From Orbaceae bacterium ESL0721 (GTDB lineage: Bacteria > Pseudomonadota > Gammaproteobacteria > Enterobacterales > Orbaceae): a stretch of 64,000 nucleotides of DNA. This document shows, piece by piece, positions 8,946 through 19,877 of the stretch (positions within the stretch are counted from its first letter, which is position 1; the number at the start of each line of letters is the position of its first letter). Location: the NCBI GenBank assembly GCA_029433365.1, contig JAQTHZ010000001.1, positions 496,001 through 560,000 of the forward strand, read 5' to 3'. Position numbers and translations under genes: made by a program. The notes under the pieces were generated by a model. It was not told the origin of the DNA, did not search any database, and saw nothing but the letters and a program-made list of their open reading frames with translations.

Positions 8946-9704
8946 TTATAGTGCATCGATATCACTGATAATGCCATTTAAACTCTCGCTACGCTGCTGT
9001 TGCCTCTTCTCATCAACTTTACCGCCTTTAGAGAGGAAATCGTGACGTTGAAAGTAGGCATTACGCATAAAATTATAGGGATCATCGCTATTTCTAATTA
9101 AATCTTCATACTCAATGGCAACAGCACGTGCTTCAATGCCATCGACAACACCACGCACTAGCGCCCACTGCCAATCCAACCAATATAGCGGCGGATAGAG
9201 CGTATCAACAATATTACCGCCATCATCACGCAGTGTAGCTTGCCCATAAAACGGCAGAACAACATAAGGTCCATATGGCACATCATAGTGACCTAAAACA
9301 TCACCAAATTGACGTTTATTACCCTTTTGCAACTGCGGATCTGCCATACTTGCCACATCCATTAAACCTGCAAAACCAAATACCGTATTAAGGAAGAAAC
9401 GGGCTAGATGAACACCTGCTTGATGCCCCTCGCCTTGCAATAGACTATTAACCATTGATGCAGGTTCAGATAAATTTGATGAAAAATTGACTACACCATG
9501 GCGAATCGGTTTTGGGACATTATCTTTCCAAACAACAGCAGCAGGTCGTAAAATATAGGGGTCAAGCACATAATAGTTAAAATCAAACATCTGTTTGTTA
9601 AAACCTGACATTGGATCACTATAACTATCAGTTTCTGGATTATACGAAGCGCAGCTAGTTAGCATAAATAGTGCAGATAAAAGGGTGGCTAATCTTGTTT
9701 TCAT
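8946..9704 (-). CDS. mlaA: MlaA/VacJ outer-membrane lipid asymmetry lipoprotein
   Basis: Outer-membrane lipoprotein that removes mislocalised phospholipids from the outer leaflet and passes them to the Mla pathway. I start it at the ATG at 9704 (MKTRLATLLSALFMLTSCAS), which gives a proper lipobox LTSC; the longer ATG at 9749 adds 15 residues and would spoil the lipoprotein signal. Family segments include DPMSGFNKQMFDFNYYVLDPYILRPAA, GEGHQAGVHLARFFLNTVFG and DVLGHYDVPYGPYVVLPFYG. Length is 252 residues, close to the E. coli protein. The other mla genes are not nearby, as in E. coli. Neither start has a strong RBS. Confidence 0.92.
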   Translation of the reverse strand: MKTRLATLLSALFMLTSCASYNPETDSYSDPMSGFNKQMFDFNYYVLDPYILRPAAVVWKDNVPKPIRHGVVNFSSNLSEPASMVNSLLQGEGHQAGVHLARFFLNTVFGFAGLMDVASMADPQLQKGNKRQFGDVLGHYDVPYGPYVVLPFYGQATLRDDGGNIVDTLYPPLYWLDWQWALVRGVVDGIEARAVAIEYEDLIRNSDDPYNFMRNAYFQRHDFLSKGGKVDEKRQQQRSESLNGIISDIDAL

Positions 9705-9824
9705 AAGGTATGGGGTTAAGTTGTTATTAAGATTTTGCGATTGTATCATGTTTGTACAAAATAGAAAATTCCTTATAAATTGCTTGGCATTATCCAGATA
9801 AATTTATTAAAATAGCGCCTCGAT

Positions 9825-9896
9825 GACTTCATAGTTAAACGGATATAACAAGCCCCTCCTAAGGGCTAGTTGCTGGTTCGATTCCAGCTGAGGTCA
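9825..9896 (+). tRNA. tRNA-Arg (anticodon CCT)
   Basis: A full cloverleaf can be drawn. The acceptor stem GACTTCA pairs with TGAGGTC (one G-T pair), with A as discriminator. The anticodon stem AGCCC/GGGCT encloses the loop CTCCTAA, giving anticodon CCT. The T arm is CTGG-TTCGATT-CCAG. CCA is not encoded (the sequence continues AAAT). It reads rare AGG arginine codons. It stands alone between mlaA and fabB. Confidence 0.93.
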
Positions 9897-10330
9897 AAAT
9901 TTCAACCATGAAAGATAACGACCATCAACGATAAAAACCTTTTGCAACTTGGGTTTAGCGATATAACAACAAGATTAGTTATGACGCAATACGATTGACG
10001 ATAACGTTATTATTAACGGTATTGTCCAAGGTATTTTAAACGCGACTTTAAAAATTCCGTTATGTTAATAATCAAATCTGTAAAGGTAAGAATTTTCCTT
10101 GCTGTTACGATTTATGATCGTTTAAAAAAATTAATCTATCACCCATTAATTACCAACCATTACAGTTGATTTATCACACTTTTCACGTTCTGTCATATAT
10201 CTTAATCTAACAGCAAATTTACACGTTATTTAATAAAATAAATTATTTCTCTATTGTTCAGCTTACAACTGTACGCTATAATCACGACAATTTTTGTATG
10301 AAGATAAATGAATTTAGGAGCAGAGCATTA
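9897..10330. other. intergenic region between tRNA-Arg and fabB
   Basis: About 430 bp without a convincing ORF. It must contain the fabB promoter. No integrase, direct repeat of the tRNA 3' end or phage remnant is visible, so the tRNA does not show signs of use as an attachment site here. Confidence 0.5.
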
Positions 10331-11542
10331 ATGAAACGTGTTGTTATTACCGGATTAGGGATTCTTTCTAGCATTGGTAACAATATCAAAGAAGTTACCG
10401 ACTCACTAAAAGTGGGACGTAGCGGAATCACCTTTTCCCCAGAGATGAAAGAGAGTGGTATGCGTAGCCACGTATGTGGGAATGTTAAACTCGACACAAC
10501 TGGATTAATCGATCGTAAAGTAGCGCGTTTTATGAATGATGCTTCTGTATATGGATATTTAGCTTTACAACAAGCAATCGAAGATGCCAAATTGACCCCA
10601 GAACAGATCTCAAATCCACGTACTGGATTAATCGCCGGTTACGGTGGTTCAACCAAAAATCAGTATGCTGCTGTTGAAGGGATGAAAAATAAAGGGTTAC
10701 GTGGTGTGGGTCCTTATGCCGTTACACGCTCTATGTCTTCTGCAATCTCTGCCTGCCTTGCGACCCCATTTCAAATAAAAGGGATTAGCTATTCAATGAC
10801 CTCTGCTTGTGCAACTTCAGTACACTGTATTGGGCATGCAGCCGAACTCATTCAACTTGGTAAACAAGATATTGTATTTGCTGGTGGCGGTGAGGAGCTC
10901 TGCTGGGAGATGTCTTGTGAGTTCGATGCAATGGGCGCACTCTCTACCAAATATAACGACGAACCAGAGAAAGCATCGCGTGCTTACGATGCAAACCGTG
11001 ACGGTTTTGTTATTGCCGGTGGTGCTGGTATGGTTGTGGTTGAAGAGTTAGAGCATGCGCTTGCGCGTGGTGCACATATCTATGGTGAACTTGTTGGTTA
11101 CGCCGCAACATCTGATGGTTATGATATGGTTGCACCATCGGGTGAAGGTGCAATGCGCTGTATGCAGCTTGCTATTGCTGATCTTGATGCGCCGATTGAT
11201 TATATTAATACTCACGGTACTTCAACACCTGTTGGTGATGTTAAAGAGCTCTGGGCAATTAAACAGGTATTTGGCGACAATATTCCTGCTATCTCTTCAA
11301 CCAAATCGATGACGGGTCACTCACTAAGTGCAACTGGCGCGCAAGAGTTAATCTACTCATTACTGATGTTAGAGAACAGCTTTATTGCACCAAGTATTAA
11401 TATTGATACCTTAGATGATGCTGCTATCGGTATGAATATCATCACTGAACCGACAGAACGTGAATTAACTACCGTTATGTCAAATAGTTTTGGTTTTGGT
11501 GGTACTAATGCCTCAATAGTAATGAAGAAATTTCAAGGCTAA
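10331..11542 (+). CDS. fabB: beta-ketoacyl-ACP synthase I
   Basis: Condensing enzyme of type II fatty-acid synthesis, needed for unsaturated fatty acids. I start it at the ATG at 10331 ([18 protein letters not shown]), matching FabB; the upstream in-frame ATG at 10298 adds 11 unrelated residues. Length is 403 residues against about 406 in E. coli. The catalytic triad is visible: Cys in [12 protein letters not shown] (about residue 163), His in [11 protein letters not shown] and His in [16 protein letters not shown]. The C-terminal [12 protein letters not shown] loop is conserved. It is a single gene followed by a strong terminator. Confidence 0.95.
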   Translation: MKRVVITGLGILSSIGNNIKEVTDSLKVGRSGITFSPEMKESGMRSHVCGNVKLDTTGLIDRKVARFMNDASVYGYLALQQAIEDAKLTPEQISNPRTGLIAGYGGSTKNQYAAVEGMKNKGLRGVGPYAVTRSMSSAISACLATPFQIKGISYSMTSACATSVHCIGHAAELIQLGKQDIVFAGGGEELCWEMSCEFDAMGALSTKYNDEPEKASRAYDANRDGFVIAGGAGMVVVEELEHALARGAHIYGELVGYAATSDGYDMVAPSGEGAMRCMQLAIADLDAPIDYINTHGTSTPVGDVKELWAIKQVFGDNIPAISSTKSMTGHSLSATGAQELIYSLLMLENSFIAPSINIDTLDDAAIGMNIITEPTERELTTVMSNSFGFGGTNASIVMKKFQG

Positions 11543-11593
11543 TAATAACAGCGTTTTTTAAAATAAAAATTTAAACGACAAATTTAATCAGAC

Positions 11594-11627
11594 AATCCTT
11601 AAACAGCAATGTTTAAGGATTTTTTTA
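11594..11627 (+). terminator. fabB terminator
   Basis: An 11-bp stem AATCCTTAAAC / GTTTAAGGATT with a 6-nt loop is followed by seven T residues, 52 bp after the fabB stop. This is a classic intrinsic terminator. Confidence 0.9.
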
Positions 11628-11700
11628 TCTCTAAATCTTTTATTTATAAATATGTTTATTTCTCACTCTTTTTATTTCTAACTTTTTTATTTATAAGATA

Positions 11701-11716
11701 AAAATGTTTTAGGGTT
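11701..11716 (-). repeat. copy of the AACCCTAAAACATTTT motif
   Basis: An exact 16-bp copy in inverted orientation, in the gap between fabB and ubiX. Confidence 0.7.
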
Positions 11717-11838
11717 GAGGGTAAAAATAACCATGAATAGAGCTGAATAAATTGCGATGATTACTTCAAGAATTTAAAAAGAGAGTAATTGTTGATATCC
11801 ATCTATGATATCTACGTAAGATCTCTATTTAGGATACC

Positions 11839-12399
11839 CTACTCACCCCAACGTGGAAGTGATGGAATATCGATATCAAAAAGATCCAAAGCCCGTGCGA
11901 CACTATGCGCAATAATATCATCAACCGTTTGAACAGGTTGATAAAGCGCTGGAACAGGGGGGAAAACAACGCCACCCATCAAGGTAACCGCTTCCATATT
12001 TTTAATATGCCCTAAATGCAAAGGGGATTCACGAACCATCAGCACTAATCTACGTCGCTCTTTCAGCACCACATCTGCCGCTCGCGTTAAAAGATTATGG
12101 GAAAGACCAGCTGCAATCGCTGCAAGGGTACTCATTGAACAAGGGGCAATTAACATGCCAGACGTTTTAAACGACCCACTAGCAACCGCAGCACCAATAT
12201 CATTAATATCATAGACGCGATCTGCTAACGCCGTAATCTGATCCATCGCCATCTGTGGCAGTTCATGTTCTGCAGTAATTTTTGCTGCATTAGTGATAAT
12301 AAGATGTGTCTCAATCTCAACTGATTTGAGCAGAGTCAAAGCTTTAAGACCATAAGCAAAACCCGACGCGCCACTAATACCGACTATTATTCGTTGCAT
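11839..12399 (-). CDS. ubiX: flavin prenyltransferase UbiX
   Basis: Makes prenylated FMN, the cofactor of UbiD-type decarboxylases used in ubiquinone synthesis. Length is 186 residues. Family motifs: [17 protein letters not shown] at the N-terminus (FMN/phosphate loop), [26 protein letters not shown], and the C-terminal-third motif [14 protein letters not shown]. It stands alone, with the DUF4432 gene upstream on the same strand. The ATG is preceded by AAGGAG. No ubiD is in the window. Confidence 0.93.
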   Translation of the reverse strand: MQRIIVGISGASGFAYGLKALTLLKSVEIETHLIITNAAKITAEHELPQMAMDQITALADRVYDINDIGAAVASGSFKTSGMLIAPCSMSTLAAIAAGLSHNLLTRAADVVLKERRRLVLMVRESPLHLGHIKNMEAVTLMGGVVFPPVPALYQPVQTVDDIIAHSVARALDLFDIDIPSLPRWGE

Positions 12400-12560
12400 G
12401 AAATCTCCTTAATAACTCATGGGTGATTTTAGCAGATATTATTTACAGTTACAGTAGCGGGTATAGAATTAATAGCGATTGGGATAAAACAGCTAACTTA
12501 TTAATAATAAAGGAGTAGTGATAGAGTAAGAAAGATAAATAGAGAGAAAAATAGAAAAAT

Positions 12561-12625
12561 AAAAACTTAACGATCTATTTTTATCACTGTTTTTTATAAT
12601 CGTTTTTTATCATCGTTAAGTTTTT
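12561..12625. terminator. inverted repeat between DUF4432 gene and ubiX
   Basis: AAAAACTTAACGAT (12561-12574) and its exact complement (12612-12625) flank a 37-bp AT-rich loop just past the stop of the minus-strand gene at 12649. The outer A and T runs suggest a bidirectional terminator with an unusually long loop. Confidence 0.5.
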
Positions 12626-12648
12626 AATTAAGCGCCGAGTAAAATTAG

Positions 12649-13860
12649 TTACTCAGTTGCCATTGGCTGTTCAAATAGATCGGTGGGTTGATCACCCTGA
12701 ATCGCTTTTATCTGCTCTTCATACTGTGATACCGCTTTTACACTATCTAAAACGGTATAAGTTAAAAGAAACTCGCTGCTCTGACCCGCTGCCAACTGTG
12801 GAATCCTACTATGTTCCCGCTCAATGGTAACTGGATAGGCAAAATTGGTACCGGGTTCTATTCCTGTCACATAACCCTGTTTTAAAGTATCGGTATTTTT
12901 CCATAATGATAGAACAGGTAACTGGTTAATATTAAATGCGATACCAACCCCCTTACTACCATCTCGATTTTTTAACATCACCTCTGTTTCACCTTCAGCA
13001 TTAGCATAAGGGTAGATGTTAAATACCATCTCATCGAATCCTTTGGTTGGACCTAAATAGGTCTGCCAACTCTCTAGCCCCTGTTTTGCATAGTCATTAA
13101 ATGGTGAGACCGCTTTTACAGGCGCAACAAATTGACTCCCCTCTTCTAAAATTGGAGTACCAAAATTACTGTGATAGATGATCTGATAATCGCGCGGATA
13201 GTCCCCTTTATTGGTTAACTTATCATGTACAGTAAACTGTTTTGATTCCGGTACATAACTTAATGTTGCCCATGTCTCTAAATTACCCTTTTTAAATGCC
13301 TTCTCTTTAATCAACCCTTTTATCGTAATGGTATAGGGGGAATTATCTGCAACCTCAACAACTAATTTAGAGACTGGCGTATTACCCGCTCTACCGTGGA
13401 GCGTGTAGATCATCCCATCAGCTGTAACAGGGTGACCTGTCCACTCAAAGCCGCAACGCACCATCATCTCATTAAAGCCATCAAGCCAGCCTGATCCGCC
13501 GCGGCTTTCAAGATTAATATATTTTGGATTTACCACTTCATCAACGGGGGAGTCCCAACCTAATCGGATCCCTTCACTTTTAACCGACAAAATTCCCATT
13601 CCGCGCGTAGGCGATAATTTAATTGTTAAACCATCATTACTGCTTATAGTAACAACTTCACTACCCTCCTGTTTGCCACCAGTAAGCAGGCGATTTTCAA
13701 TCTTAAATTGTACGTCATCAATCCCTAAATCATGACTAGAGAGACTCCAATCGCCTCGGGCAATACCATTTTCACTATCAGTAAGAATAAACTTTTTTGC
13801 ATAGGCACTATTTGAGATGACGCCTAATATGACTGCTATCAATATTAATTTGCTCTTCAC
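12649..13860 (-). CDS. periplasmic DUF4432 / aldose-1-epimerase-like protein
   Basis: Protein of 403 residues with a signal peptide (MKSKLILIAVILGVISNSAYA/K), so it is probably periplasmic. The body resembles the DUF4432 branch of the galactose-mutarotase superfamily: LSPTRGMGILSVKSEGIRLGWDSP, a GFNEMMVRCGFEWTGHP segment, LHGRAGNTP, and YHSNFGTPILEEGSQFVAP. GIEPGTNFAYPV near the C-terminus is another family segment. Members bind sugars; the substrate is unknown. A signal sequence suggests it acts on extracellular or envelope sugars. It is monocistronic. Confidence 0.75.
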   Translation of the reverse strand: MKSKLILIAVILGVISNSAYAKKFILTDSENGIARGDWSLSSHDLGIDDVQFKIENRLLTGGKQEGSEVVTISSNDGLTIKLSPTRGMGILSVKSEGIRLGWDSPVDEVVNPKYINLESRGGSGWLDGFNEMMVRCGFEWTGHPVTADGMIYTLHGRAGNTPVSKLVVEVADNSPYTITIKGLIKEKAFKKGNLETWATLSYVPESKQFTVHDKLTNKGDYPRDYQIIYHSNFGTPILEEGSQFVAPVKAVSPFNDYAKQGLESWQTYLGPTKGFDEMVFNIYPYANAEGETEVMLKNRDGSKGVGIAFNINQLPVLSLWKNTDTLKQGYVTGIEPGTNFAYPVTIEREHSRIPQLAAGQSSEFLLTYTVLDSVKAVSQYEEQIKAIQGDQPTDLFEQPMATE

Positions 13861-14137
13861 TCTGTTCTCCCATTTTTTAAAAGATAGACTATGTTGCGAT
13901 TTCGACTACTATTTATACTCAAAGATAAAAAATTACCGTAAAAATATAATAAAAACAATTAGTTTAGCTTAAATATGAGAAATTATGCACATTATTAAGA
14001 GTGGTTGCTATATAAAAAGAGTTCTATTTAGAAAAAGAGAGATAAAAAAGGGAGAGGCGCATATTTTTTAAAAAGTTTTATAAATATAACTTATTAAAAA
14101 TAGCTTATTAAAAAAAGAGTGTTAAAAATAGCCTGTT
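13861..14137. other. AT-rich intergenic region with degenerate repeats
   Basis: Contains loosely repeated blocks such as TATTAAAAATAGC at about 14090-14135 upstream of the gpmA terminator. It holds the promoter of the DUF4432 gene. No ORF is credible. Confidence 0.45.
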
Positions 14138-14167
14138 AAAAAAGGCGTTCAAAAAATCAAACGCCTT
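14138..14167 (-). terminator. gpmA terminator
   Basis: On the minus strand AAGGCGT pairs with ACGCCTT around an AT-rich loop and is followed by a T-run (A's at 14138-14143 on the plus strand). It lies directly after the gpmA stop. Confidence 0.75.
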
Positions 14168-14192
14168 ATAACTTAAATCTAATAACTTAAAC

Positions 14193-14939
14193 CTATTTAG
14201 CTTTACCTTGGTTAGCAACAGCTGCTGCTTTAGCTGCGATCTCATCAGCATCACCTAAGTAGTAGTGTTTAACAACTTTCATATTATCGTCAAACTCATA
14301 CACTAATGGCACACCAGTTGGAATGTTTACATCAATGATGTCATCATCGCTGATATTATCAAGATATTTCACTAAAGCACGTAGAGAGTTACCGTGAGCA
14401 GCAATAATAACGCGTTCACCTTTTGCAACACGTGGTGCAATTGTTGATTCCCAATAAGGGAGAACGCGATCAATAGTTAATGCTAAACTTTCGGTAAGTG
14501 GTAGTTCTGATTCAGGAATATTGCTATAACGTGGATCATGACCAGGGAAGCGTGGATCACTCTTTTCAAGTGCTGGTGGAGTCACCGCAAAACCACGACG
14601 CCATAATTTAACCTGATCATCACCATATTTTGCCGCAGTCTCAGCTTTATTAAGACCTTGAAGTGCGCCATAGTGACGTTCGTTTAATTTCCATGATTTT
14701 TCAACTGGCAACCAATCTTGATCAACCGCATCTAAAATACGCCATAAAGTATGAATAGCGCGCTTTAATACTGATGTATAAGCAAAATCAAAGACAAAAC
14801 CCTCTTTTTTAAGCAGCTCACCCGCTTCGGTTGCCTCTTTTTCACCTTTTGCAGAGAGGTCGACATCTGTCCAACCACAAAATCGATTCTCTTGGTTCCA
14901 GACGCTCTCTCCGTGTCTGATAAGTACTAATTTTTTCAT
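14193..14939 (-). CDS. gpmA: 2,3-bisphosphoglycerate-dependent phosphoglycerate mutase
   Basis: Glycolytic enzyme interconverting 3- and 2-phosphoglycerate. Length is 248 residues, as in E. coli (250). The N-terminus [23 protein letters not shown] contains the catalytic RHG histidine; the second catalytic histidine is in [32 protein letters not shown] is the substrate-binding segment. It is a single gene with its own terminator. The ATG has AAGGAG upstream. Confidence 0.96.
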   Translation of the reverse strand: MKKLVLIRHGESVWNQENRFCGWTDVDLSAKGEKEATEAGELLKKEGFVFDFAYTSVLKRAIHTLWRILDAVDQDWLPVEKSWKLNERHYGALQGLNKAETAAKYGDDQVKLWRRGFAVTPPALEKSDPRFPGHDPRYSNIPESELPLTESLALTIDRVLPYWESTIAPRVAKGERVIIAAHGNSLRALVKYLDNISDDDIIDVNIPTGVPLVYEFDDNMKVVKHYYLGDADEIAAKAAAVANQGKAK

Positions 14940-15180
14940 AAAATAGCTCCTTCGTTACATAGTATGAAAATTTTTTTAACGCTTTTTTAAGGTTAATTTT
15001 AAAGTTAATAATTATGGGTTAATAATTATGGTTAATACGGTTTATACAAACTGCTTTATAGAATCTATATAAAACATAAAAAAGAGTTTATAAAAGTAGC
15101 TTTTATAAATTCATGCCTCTTTTATAAATTTATTGCATCTTTTTTAAATTTATTTCATAAATGAGGTAACTTAAACTATT

Positions 15181-15200
15181 TTGCCGACAACCGTCGGCAA
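15181..15200 (-). terminator. GC-rich hairpin downstream of nlpD
   Basis: TTGCCGAC-AACC-GTCGGCAA is a perfect 8-bp GC-rich stem in an AT-rich gap, 118 bp past the nlpD stop. On the minus strand it is followed by AAATAGTTT, a weak U-tract. Probably an nlpD terminator. Confidence 0.55.
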
Positions 15201-15317
15201 TGATAAATAGCAAAGATAAATAGCAAAATAAAATAGTCCAACTACCTATTACTCATACGGCGATTCAAATTTAACCTACAATATTGTCATCAATATTTCC
15301 AAATAGAATAACGTGAA

Positions 15318-16316
15318 TTATGGTAGATATTTTTGTGGATCTACCGATTTCCCTTTATAACGAATCTCAAAATGGAGACGTATCGATGATGTACCTGTCG
15401 CCCCCATTGTTGCTATCTGTTGACCCGCTTTAACTGTCTGCTGCTCTTTGATCAAAACAGACTGATTATGTGCGTAAGCAGTTAGATAGTCATCATTATG
15501 TTTAATAATGATAAGATTACCATACCCCGGCAGATCATTGCCTGAATAGACCACACGCCCATTAGCTGCAGCAACTACTTTATTCCCTAACGAACCGGCA
15601 ATATCAATCCCCTTAGTTGCATTCGAGAATTTCTCAATAATCTTCCCTTTTGCTGGCCACTGCCAAGAGATATTTGATCGGGTAGATGTACTATTATCAA
15701 CACGGATAGGGGTCGATACAGTGCTACTCGTTGCTGGGATAGCCATTGTGGACTGTTTTATTGGTACTGCTTGGTTTGGCGTTGATGTCGTTGTTGTTAC
15801 AACTGATTTAGATCGATATGTGGATGGCGTGGTAATAGATGAATTCCCCCCCGTCACATCCAATACTTGCCCAACATTTATACTATAAGGTTCGGTCAAA
15901 TTATTTTTTACTGCAAGGGTTCGAACATCATTACCGGTTATCCATGCAATGTAGTAAAGCGTATCGCCACGTTTGACAGTATAAAAATCGCCTTTATATC
16001 CTCCTTTAGGGATAGAGTCATAGTTACGATTATAGACAATACGGGGGGAACTCCCATCTACAGTTGATTGATTCTCTGTGGTGACAGTTGAGGATGTTAC
16101 ACTTGGAGCATAAATTGGTTGTGAATAGTTATTATATTGCGGCGATGAACTAATTGATCCACCGGTTGAGATATTGGCTGGCGGTTTTATATACTCTGCG
16201 GATCTATCATTTGAGGAGAGATCAGAAATATCACTCACTTCAGCAGGGGTATTTTGAGTACAGGCAACAATTAATATACTTAAACAACTTAATGTGAAAA
16301 TTTTTTTCAAAGTCAT
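15318..16316 (-). CDS. nlpD: NlpD-like amidase activator lipoprotein (LysM + M23)
   Basis: Outer-membrane lipoprotein of 332 residues that in relatives activates the cell-division amidase AmiC. The lipoprotein signal is [20 protein letters not shown] Ser/Thr-rich linker is followed by a LysM domain (about residues 111-156, [26 protein letters not shown]), a second Ser/Thr-rich linker, and a C-terminal M23/LytM domain (about 218-332). The first zinc motif is degenerate (KGIDIAG lacks the His of GxHxxxD) while LHFEIR remains, as in non-catalytic NlpD. The usual neighbours surE, pcm and rpoS are absent. RsmI is divergent. Confidence 0.85.
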   Translation of the reverse strand: MTLKKIFTLSCLSILIVACTQNTPAEVSDISDLSSNDRSAEYIKPPANISTGGSISSSPQYNNYSQPIYAPSVTSSTVTTENQSTVDGSSPRIVYNRNYDSIPKGGYKGDFYTVKRGDTLYYIAWITGNDVRTLAVKNNLTEPYSINVGQVLDVTGGNSSITTPSTYRSKSVVTTTTSTPNQAVPIKQSTMAIPATSSTVSTPIRVDNSTSTRSNISWQWPAKGKIIEKFSNATKGIDIAGSLGNKVVAAANGRVVYSGNDLPGYGNLIIIKHNDDYLTAYAHNQSVLIKEQQTVKAGQQIATMGATGTSSIRLHFEIRYKGKSVDPQKYLP

Positions 16317-16439
16317 ACCTATAAATTAAACCGTAATCAGGGCTACATTTTATCGCTTTTAGAAAAAAAAGGCATTATATTAATTTGCAATTATGCTAAA
16401 TCAGAACATTTTAAAACAAATTTAATCAGAGCTTATTTC

Positions 16440-17276
16440 ATGACTTTATACATTGTTGCCACACCAATTGGTAATTTAGATGATATTACCCTAAGAGCCA
16501 TTGAGACACTTAAACAGGTAGATCTTATTGCTGCAGAAGATACAAGGCATAGCGGTCTACTGCTGCAACATCTTGGAATTAAAGCCAAACTTTTTGCCCT
16601 TCATGATCACAATGAGCAAGAGCGTTCAGCTTTGCTGGTCGAAAAATTGCTAGCTGGTGAATCAATTGCCCTAATCTCAGATGCAGGTACGCCACTGATT
16701 AATGACCCCGGTTACCACCTTGTTAAAATGTGCCGTGAAAACGGTATTCAAGTCGTCCCAATCCCTGGTGCTTGTGCCGCAATTACCGCCCTATCTGCCT
16801 CTGGTCTACCCTCTGATAGATTCAGTTACGAGGGATTTTTACCGGCAAAAAGTGGCGCCCGCCGTGAAAAACTGACCGAATTAGCCCACGAACCACGTAC
16901 ATTAATCTTCTATGAATCGACTCACCGTCTACTTGACTCAATTAATGACATGCAGTTAATTTTTGGTTCTGAACGTGAGATTGTGTTAGCCAAAGAGTTA
17001 ACCAAAACATGGGAGACCATTGTCAGCTTTACCATAGCGCAGCTGATTGAATGGCTGAATGAAGATAAAAATCGCCTCAAAGGGGAGTTTGTTTTAATCG
17101 TGGCAGGGGAGCGCGCTAAAAAAAGTGAAATTAGCCTTGACGCGATAAAAACATTACAAATTCTGCAAAAAGAGTTACCGCTAAAAAAAGCGGCCGCGAT
17201 CACCGCCGATATATATGGCTTAAAGAAGAATCAACTTTATCAACTAGGATTAACTTTAGATTCACAATCAAATTGA
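16440..17276 (+). CDS. rsmI: 16S rRNA C1402 2'-O-methyltransferase
   Basis: SAM-dependent methyltransferase of the tetrapyrrole-methylase fold that modifies C1402 of 16S rRNA. Length is 278 residues. Motifs: [22 protein letters not shown] at the N-terminus, [35 protein letters not shown] and [18 protein letters not shown]. The C-terminal part (about residues 230-278, [22 protein letters not shown]) is the usual RsmI extension. It is divergent from nlpD, 123 bp apart; in E. coli rsmI is also divergent from a lipoprotein gene (lpoA). Confidence 0.95.
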   Translation: MTLYIVATPIGNLDDITLRAIETLKQVDLIAAEDTRHSGLLLQHLGIKAKLFALHDHNEQERSALLVEKLLAGESIALISDAGTPLINDPGYHLVKMCRENGIQVVPIPGACAAITALSASGLPSDRFSYEGFLPAKSGARREKLTELAHEPRTLIFYESTHRLLDSINDMQLIFGSEREIVLAKELTKTWETIVSFTIAQLIEWLNEDKNRLKGEFVLIVAGERAKKSEISLDAIKTLQILQKELPLKKAAAITADIYGLKKNQLYQLGLTLDSQSN

Positions 17277-17425
17277 ACCATATTAAAAAAACGTAGGCTT
17301 AACGGATTACTACACTTCTGATGGCGTAAAACAACATTAGTAAACATAGCGCGATTTGGTATATAATCCCCGACAATTTTTTGTTAATTTTTTTGATAAT
17401 TTTAGATTAAAAGGTGAGAAGTAAT

Positions 17426-18517
17426 ATGGGATTTAAATGTGGGATTGTGGGATTACCCAATGTAGGAAAATCAACCCTGTTCAATGCCTTAACAAAAGCG
17501 GGTATTGAAGCAGCAAATTTTCCATTCTGCACTATCGAACCTAATACAGGCGTTGTGCCAATGCCTGATCCTCGTTTAGATAAACTAGCCGAAATTGTAA
17601 AACCGCAGCGCATTTTACCAACCACCATGGAGTTTGTTGATATCGCTGGTTTAGTTAAAGGTGCCTCAAAAGGTGAAGGGCTAGGCAATCAATTTCTATC
17701 AAATATCCGTGAAACTGAAGCGATTGGGCACGTTGTTCGCTGCTTTGAGAATGAAAATATTATCCATGTTGCAGGTAAAATCGACCCTGCTGAAGATATT
17801 GATATCATCAATACTGAACTTGCTTTAGCCGATTTAGAGGCGTGTGAACGTGCTATTTTGCGTCTCCAAAAACGGGCTAAAGGGGGCGATAAAGAGGCAA
17901 AATTTGAGCTTGAGATCCTTGAAAAATGCCTTCCACATCTTGAACAGGGTAAAAAACTGCTGCTGCTCGATTTAACGCAGGAGGAGATTAACGCCATCAA
18001 ATATCTCAGCTTTTTAACCCTAAAACCGACCATGTATATCGCCAATGTTAACGAAGATGGTTTTGAAAATAACCCTTACTTAGATAAAGTGATGGAGATA
18101 GCCAAACAGGAGAAGTCAGTAGTCGTGCCTGTCTGTGCCGCTATCGAAGCAGAGCTATCAGAGCTTGACGATGCCGATCGTGATGAGTTTATGCAGGATC
18201 TTGGTCTAACAGAACCAGGGCTAAACCGCGTCATCCGTGCTGGTTATAAATTACTTAATCTGCAAACCTATTTTACTGCTGGTGTAAAAGAGGTTCGCGC
18301 TTGGACAATCTCTGTCGGTGATAGCGCACCACAAGCAGCAGGCAAAATTCACACCGATTTTGAAAAGGGCTTTATCAGAGCACAAACCATCGCCTTTGAT
18401 GATTTTATCAAGTATGGCGGTGAGCAAGGCGCCAAAGAGGCGGGTAAAATGCGCTCAGAAGGGAAGGACTACATTGTGCAAGATGGCGATGTGATGAACT
18501 TCCTCTTTAATGTTTAG
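17426..18517 (+). CDS. ychF: redox-regulated ATPase YchF (Obg family)
   Basis: Obg-like ATPase that binds ribosomes and affects stress responses. Start chosen at the ATG at 17426 ([18 protein letters not shown]): AAGGTGAGAA precedes it and the product is 363 residues, exactly the E. coli length; the upstream GTG at 17414 is not needed. P-loop GLPNVGKS, G3 [19 protein letters not shown], the non-canonical specificity motif NVNED and the C-terminal TGS domain (about residues 278-362) are all visible. It is monocistronic. A short duplicated 14-bp sequence follows the stop. Confidence 0.96.
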   Translation: MGFKCGIVGLPNVGKSTLFNALTKAGIEAANFPFCTIEPNTGVVPMPDPRLDKLAEIVKPQRILPTTMEFVDIAGLVKGASKGEGLGNQFLSNIRETEAIGHVVRCFENENIIHVAGKIDPAEDIDIINTELALADLEACERAILRLQKRAKGGDKEAKFELEILEKCLPHLEQGKKLLLLDLTQEEINAIKYLSFLTLKPTMYIANVNEDGFENNPYLDKVMEIAKQEKSVVVPVCAAIEAELSELDDADRDEFMQDLGLTEPGLNRVIRAGYKLLNLQTYFTAGVKEVRAWTISVGDSAPQAAGKIHTDFEKGFIRAQTIAFDDFIKYGGEQGAKEAGKMRSEGKDYIVQDGDVMNFLFNV

Positions 18518-18540
18518 TGTTTAATATTTAGTGTTTAATA
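18513..18540 (+). repeat. 14-bp tandem duplication at ychF 3' end
   Basis: TTTAGTGTTTAATA is repeated twice exactly (18513-18526, 18527-18540), with a partial third copy. The first copy contains the ychF stop codon. Confidence 0.8.
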
Positions 18541-18609
18541 TTTAATCATCATAATAGCTAACCACCGCTAATTTTGCTACTACTGTGGTAAAAAGATAGG
18601 GACATTTTT

Positions 18610-19863
18610 ATGTTATTAACATTTGTAGAAGCCAAAGAGAGGCTGCACCATGCAGCTACAGTATCGATTGCGACTAAAATGGTTGAACATGAAACTATCC
18701 CTATTGATGAGGCGGTCGATCGCATTAATGCTGCTCCAATCATCTCCCCAATAGATGTGCCGGTATTTGATAACTCCGCAATGGATGGCTATGCCGTTAG
18801 ACTCTCTGATTTAGCCAATCCCCTACCAGTTGCCAAAGCCATTTTTGCCGGTGATGATATCAAAACGCTTAACTGGGAAAAAGGGAGCTGCCTTCGCATT
18901 ATGACCGGTGCGCCGGTTCCAAGTGAAGCTGATTGTGTGATTATGCAAGAGGAGTGTGAAAAAACGGCTAATGGTATCACCTTTTTAGGCGATCTCACCA
19001 AAGTAAAACGCGGGCAAAATATTCGCCGCGCTGGTGAAGATGTAGCAAAAGGATCGACGCTCTGCCCTGCTGGTGTAAAATTAACTGTTCCCCTCTTATC
19101 AACCATTGCAACCTTAGGCATTGCTAATTTAACCGTATATCGACCACTCAAAGTAGCACTATTTTCAACCGGCAATGAGTTAACTCCACTTGGTAACCCA
19201 CTACCACATAGTGGAGCAATTTATGATAGCAACCGTTTTACCTTAAAATTACTACTAAAAAAATTGCAGTGTGAAGTGATCGATTTAGGGATAATTCCAG
19301 ATGATCTTAATAAGATTAAACAGACATTAATCGATGCATCAATGTCTGCTGACTTGGTTATTACTAGCGGAGGCGTCTCTGTTGGTGATGCAGATTATAT
19401 CAAAACAGCTTTAACTGAATTAGGAAAAGTCGAATTTTGGAAGATCGCAATAAAACCAGGAAAACCATTCGCTTTTGGGCACATTGGTAACGCGCTATTT
19501 TGTGGATTACCGGGTAATCCGGTGTCAACTTTAGTCACCTTTTATCAGTTAGTTCAGCCTCTTATTCTCACTCTATCTGGATTATCTGATAATGAACAAA
19601 ATGAGCAGAGAGAGCTGCTCACTTTTCAAGTAAAGACAGCGACTGATCTCAAAAAAGTAGTTGGGCGATTAGATTTCCAACGTGGACTATTACAGACTAA
19701 TGGATCAGGTGAATTAGAGGTGACAACTACCGGTGCCCAAGGTTCACACATTACCCACTCAGTTAATAGCGCCAACTGCTTTATTATCTTAGAGCAGGAG
19801 CGCGGAGCGGTAAAAAAAGGGGAATGGGTAACGGTTGAGCTATTTAACCATCTACTCTCTTAA
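18610..19863 (+). CDS. moeA: molybdopterin molybdenumtransferase
   Basis: Inserts molybdate into adenylylated molybdopterin in molybdenum-cofactor synthesis. Length is 417 residues. Signatures: PVFDNSAMDGYAVR, RIMTGAPVPSEADCVIMQEE, FSTGNEL, ITSGGVSVGDADYIK and KPGKPFAFGHIGNALFCGLPGNPVSTLVTF. Domain order is the normal MoeA one. moeB is not adjacent, although it follows moeA in E. coli. Its presence implies that the cell makes Mo-enzymes, fitting an anaerobic lifestyle. Confidence 0.95.
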   Translation: MLLTFVEAKERLHHAATVSIATKMVEHETIPIDEAVDRINAAPIISPIDVPVFDNSAMDGYAVRLSDLANPLPVAKAIFAGDDIKTLNWEKGSCLRIMTGAPVPSEADCVIMQEECEKTANGITFLGDLTKVKRGQNIRRAGEDVAKGSTLCPAGVKLTVPLLSTIATLGIANLTVYRPLKVALFSTGNELTPLGNPLPHSGAIYDSNRFTLKLLLKKLQCEVIDLGIIPDDLNKIKQTLIDASMSADLVITSGGVSVGDADYIKTALTELGKVEFWKIAIKPGKPFAFGHIGNALFCGLPGNPVSTLVTFYQLVQPLILTLSGLSDNEQNEQRELLTFQVKTATDLKKVVGRLDFQRGLLQTNGSGELEVTTTGAQGSHITHSVNSANCFIILEQERGAVKKGEWVTVELFNHLLS

Positions 19864-19877
19864 TTGCACTATGCTGT

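Noticed and set aside
9825-10330. tRNA-Arg as an integration site of a genomic island
   Set aside because: No integrase and no repeated 3' tRNA fragment nearby; the gene next to it is core fabB.
10282-10590. Minus-strand ORF overlapping the fabB start
   Set aside because: Antisense to the conserved FabB coding region, without an RBS.
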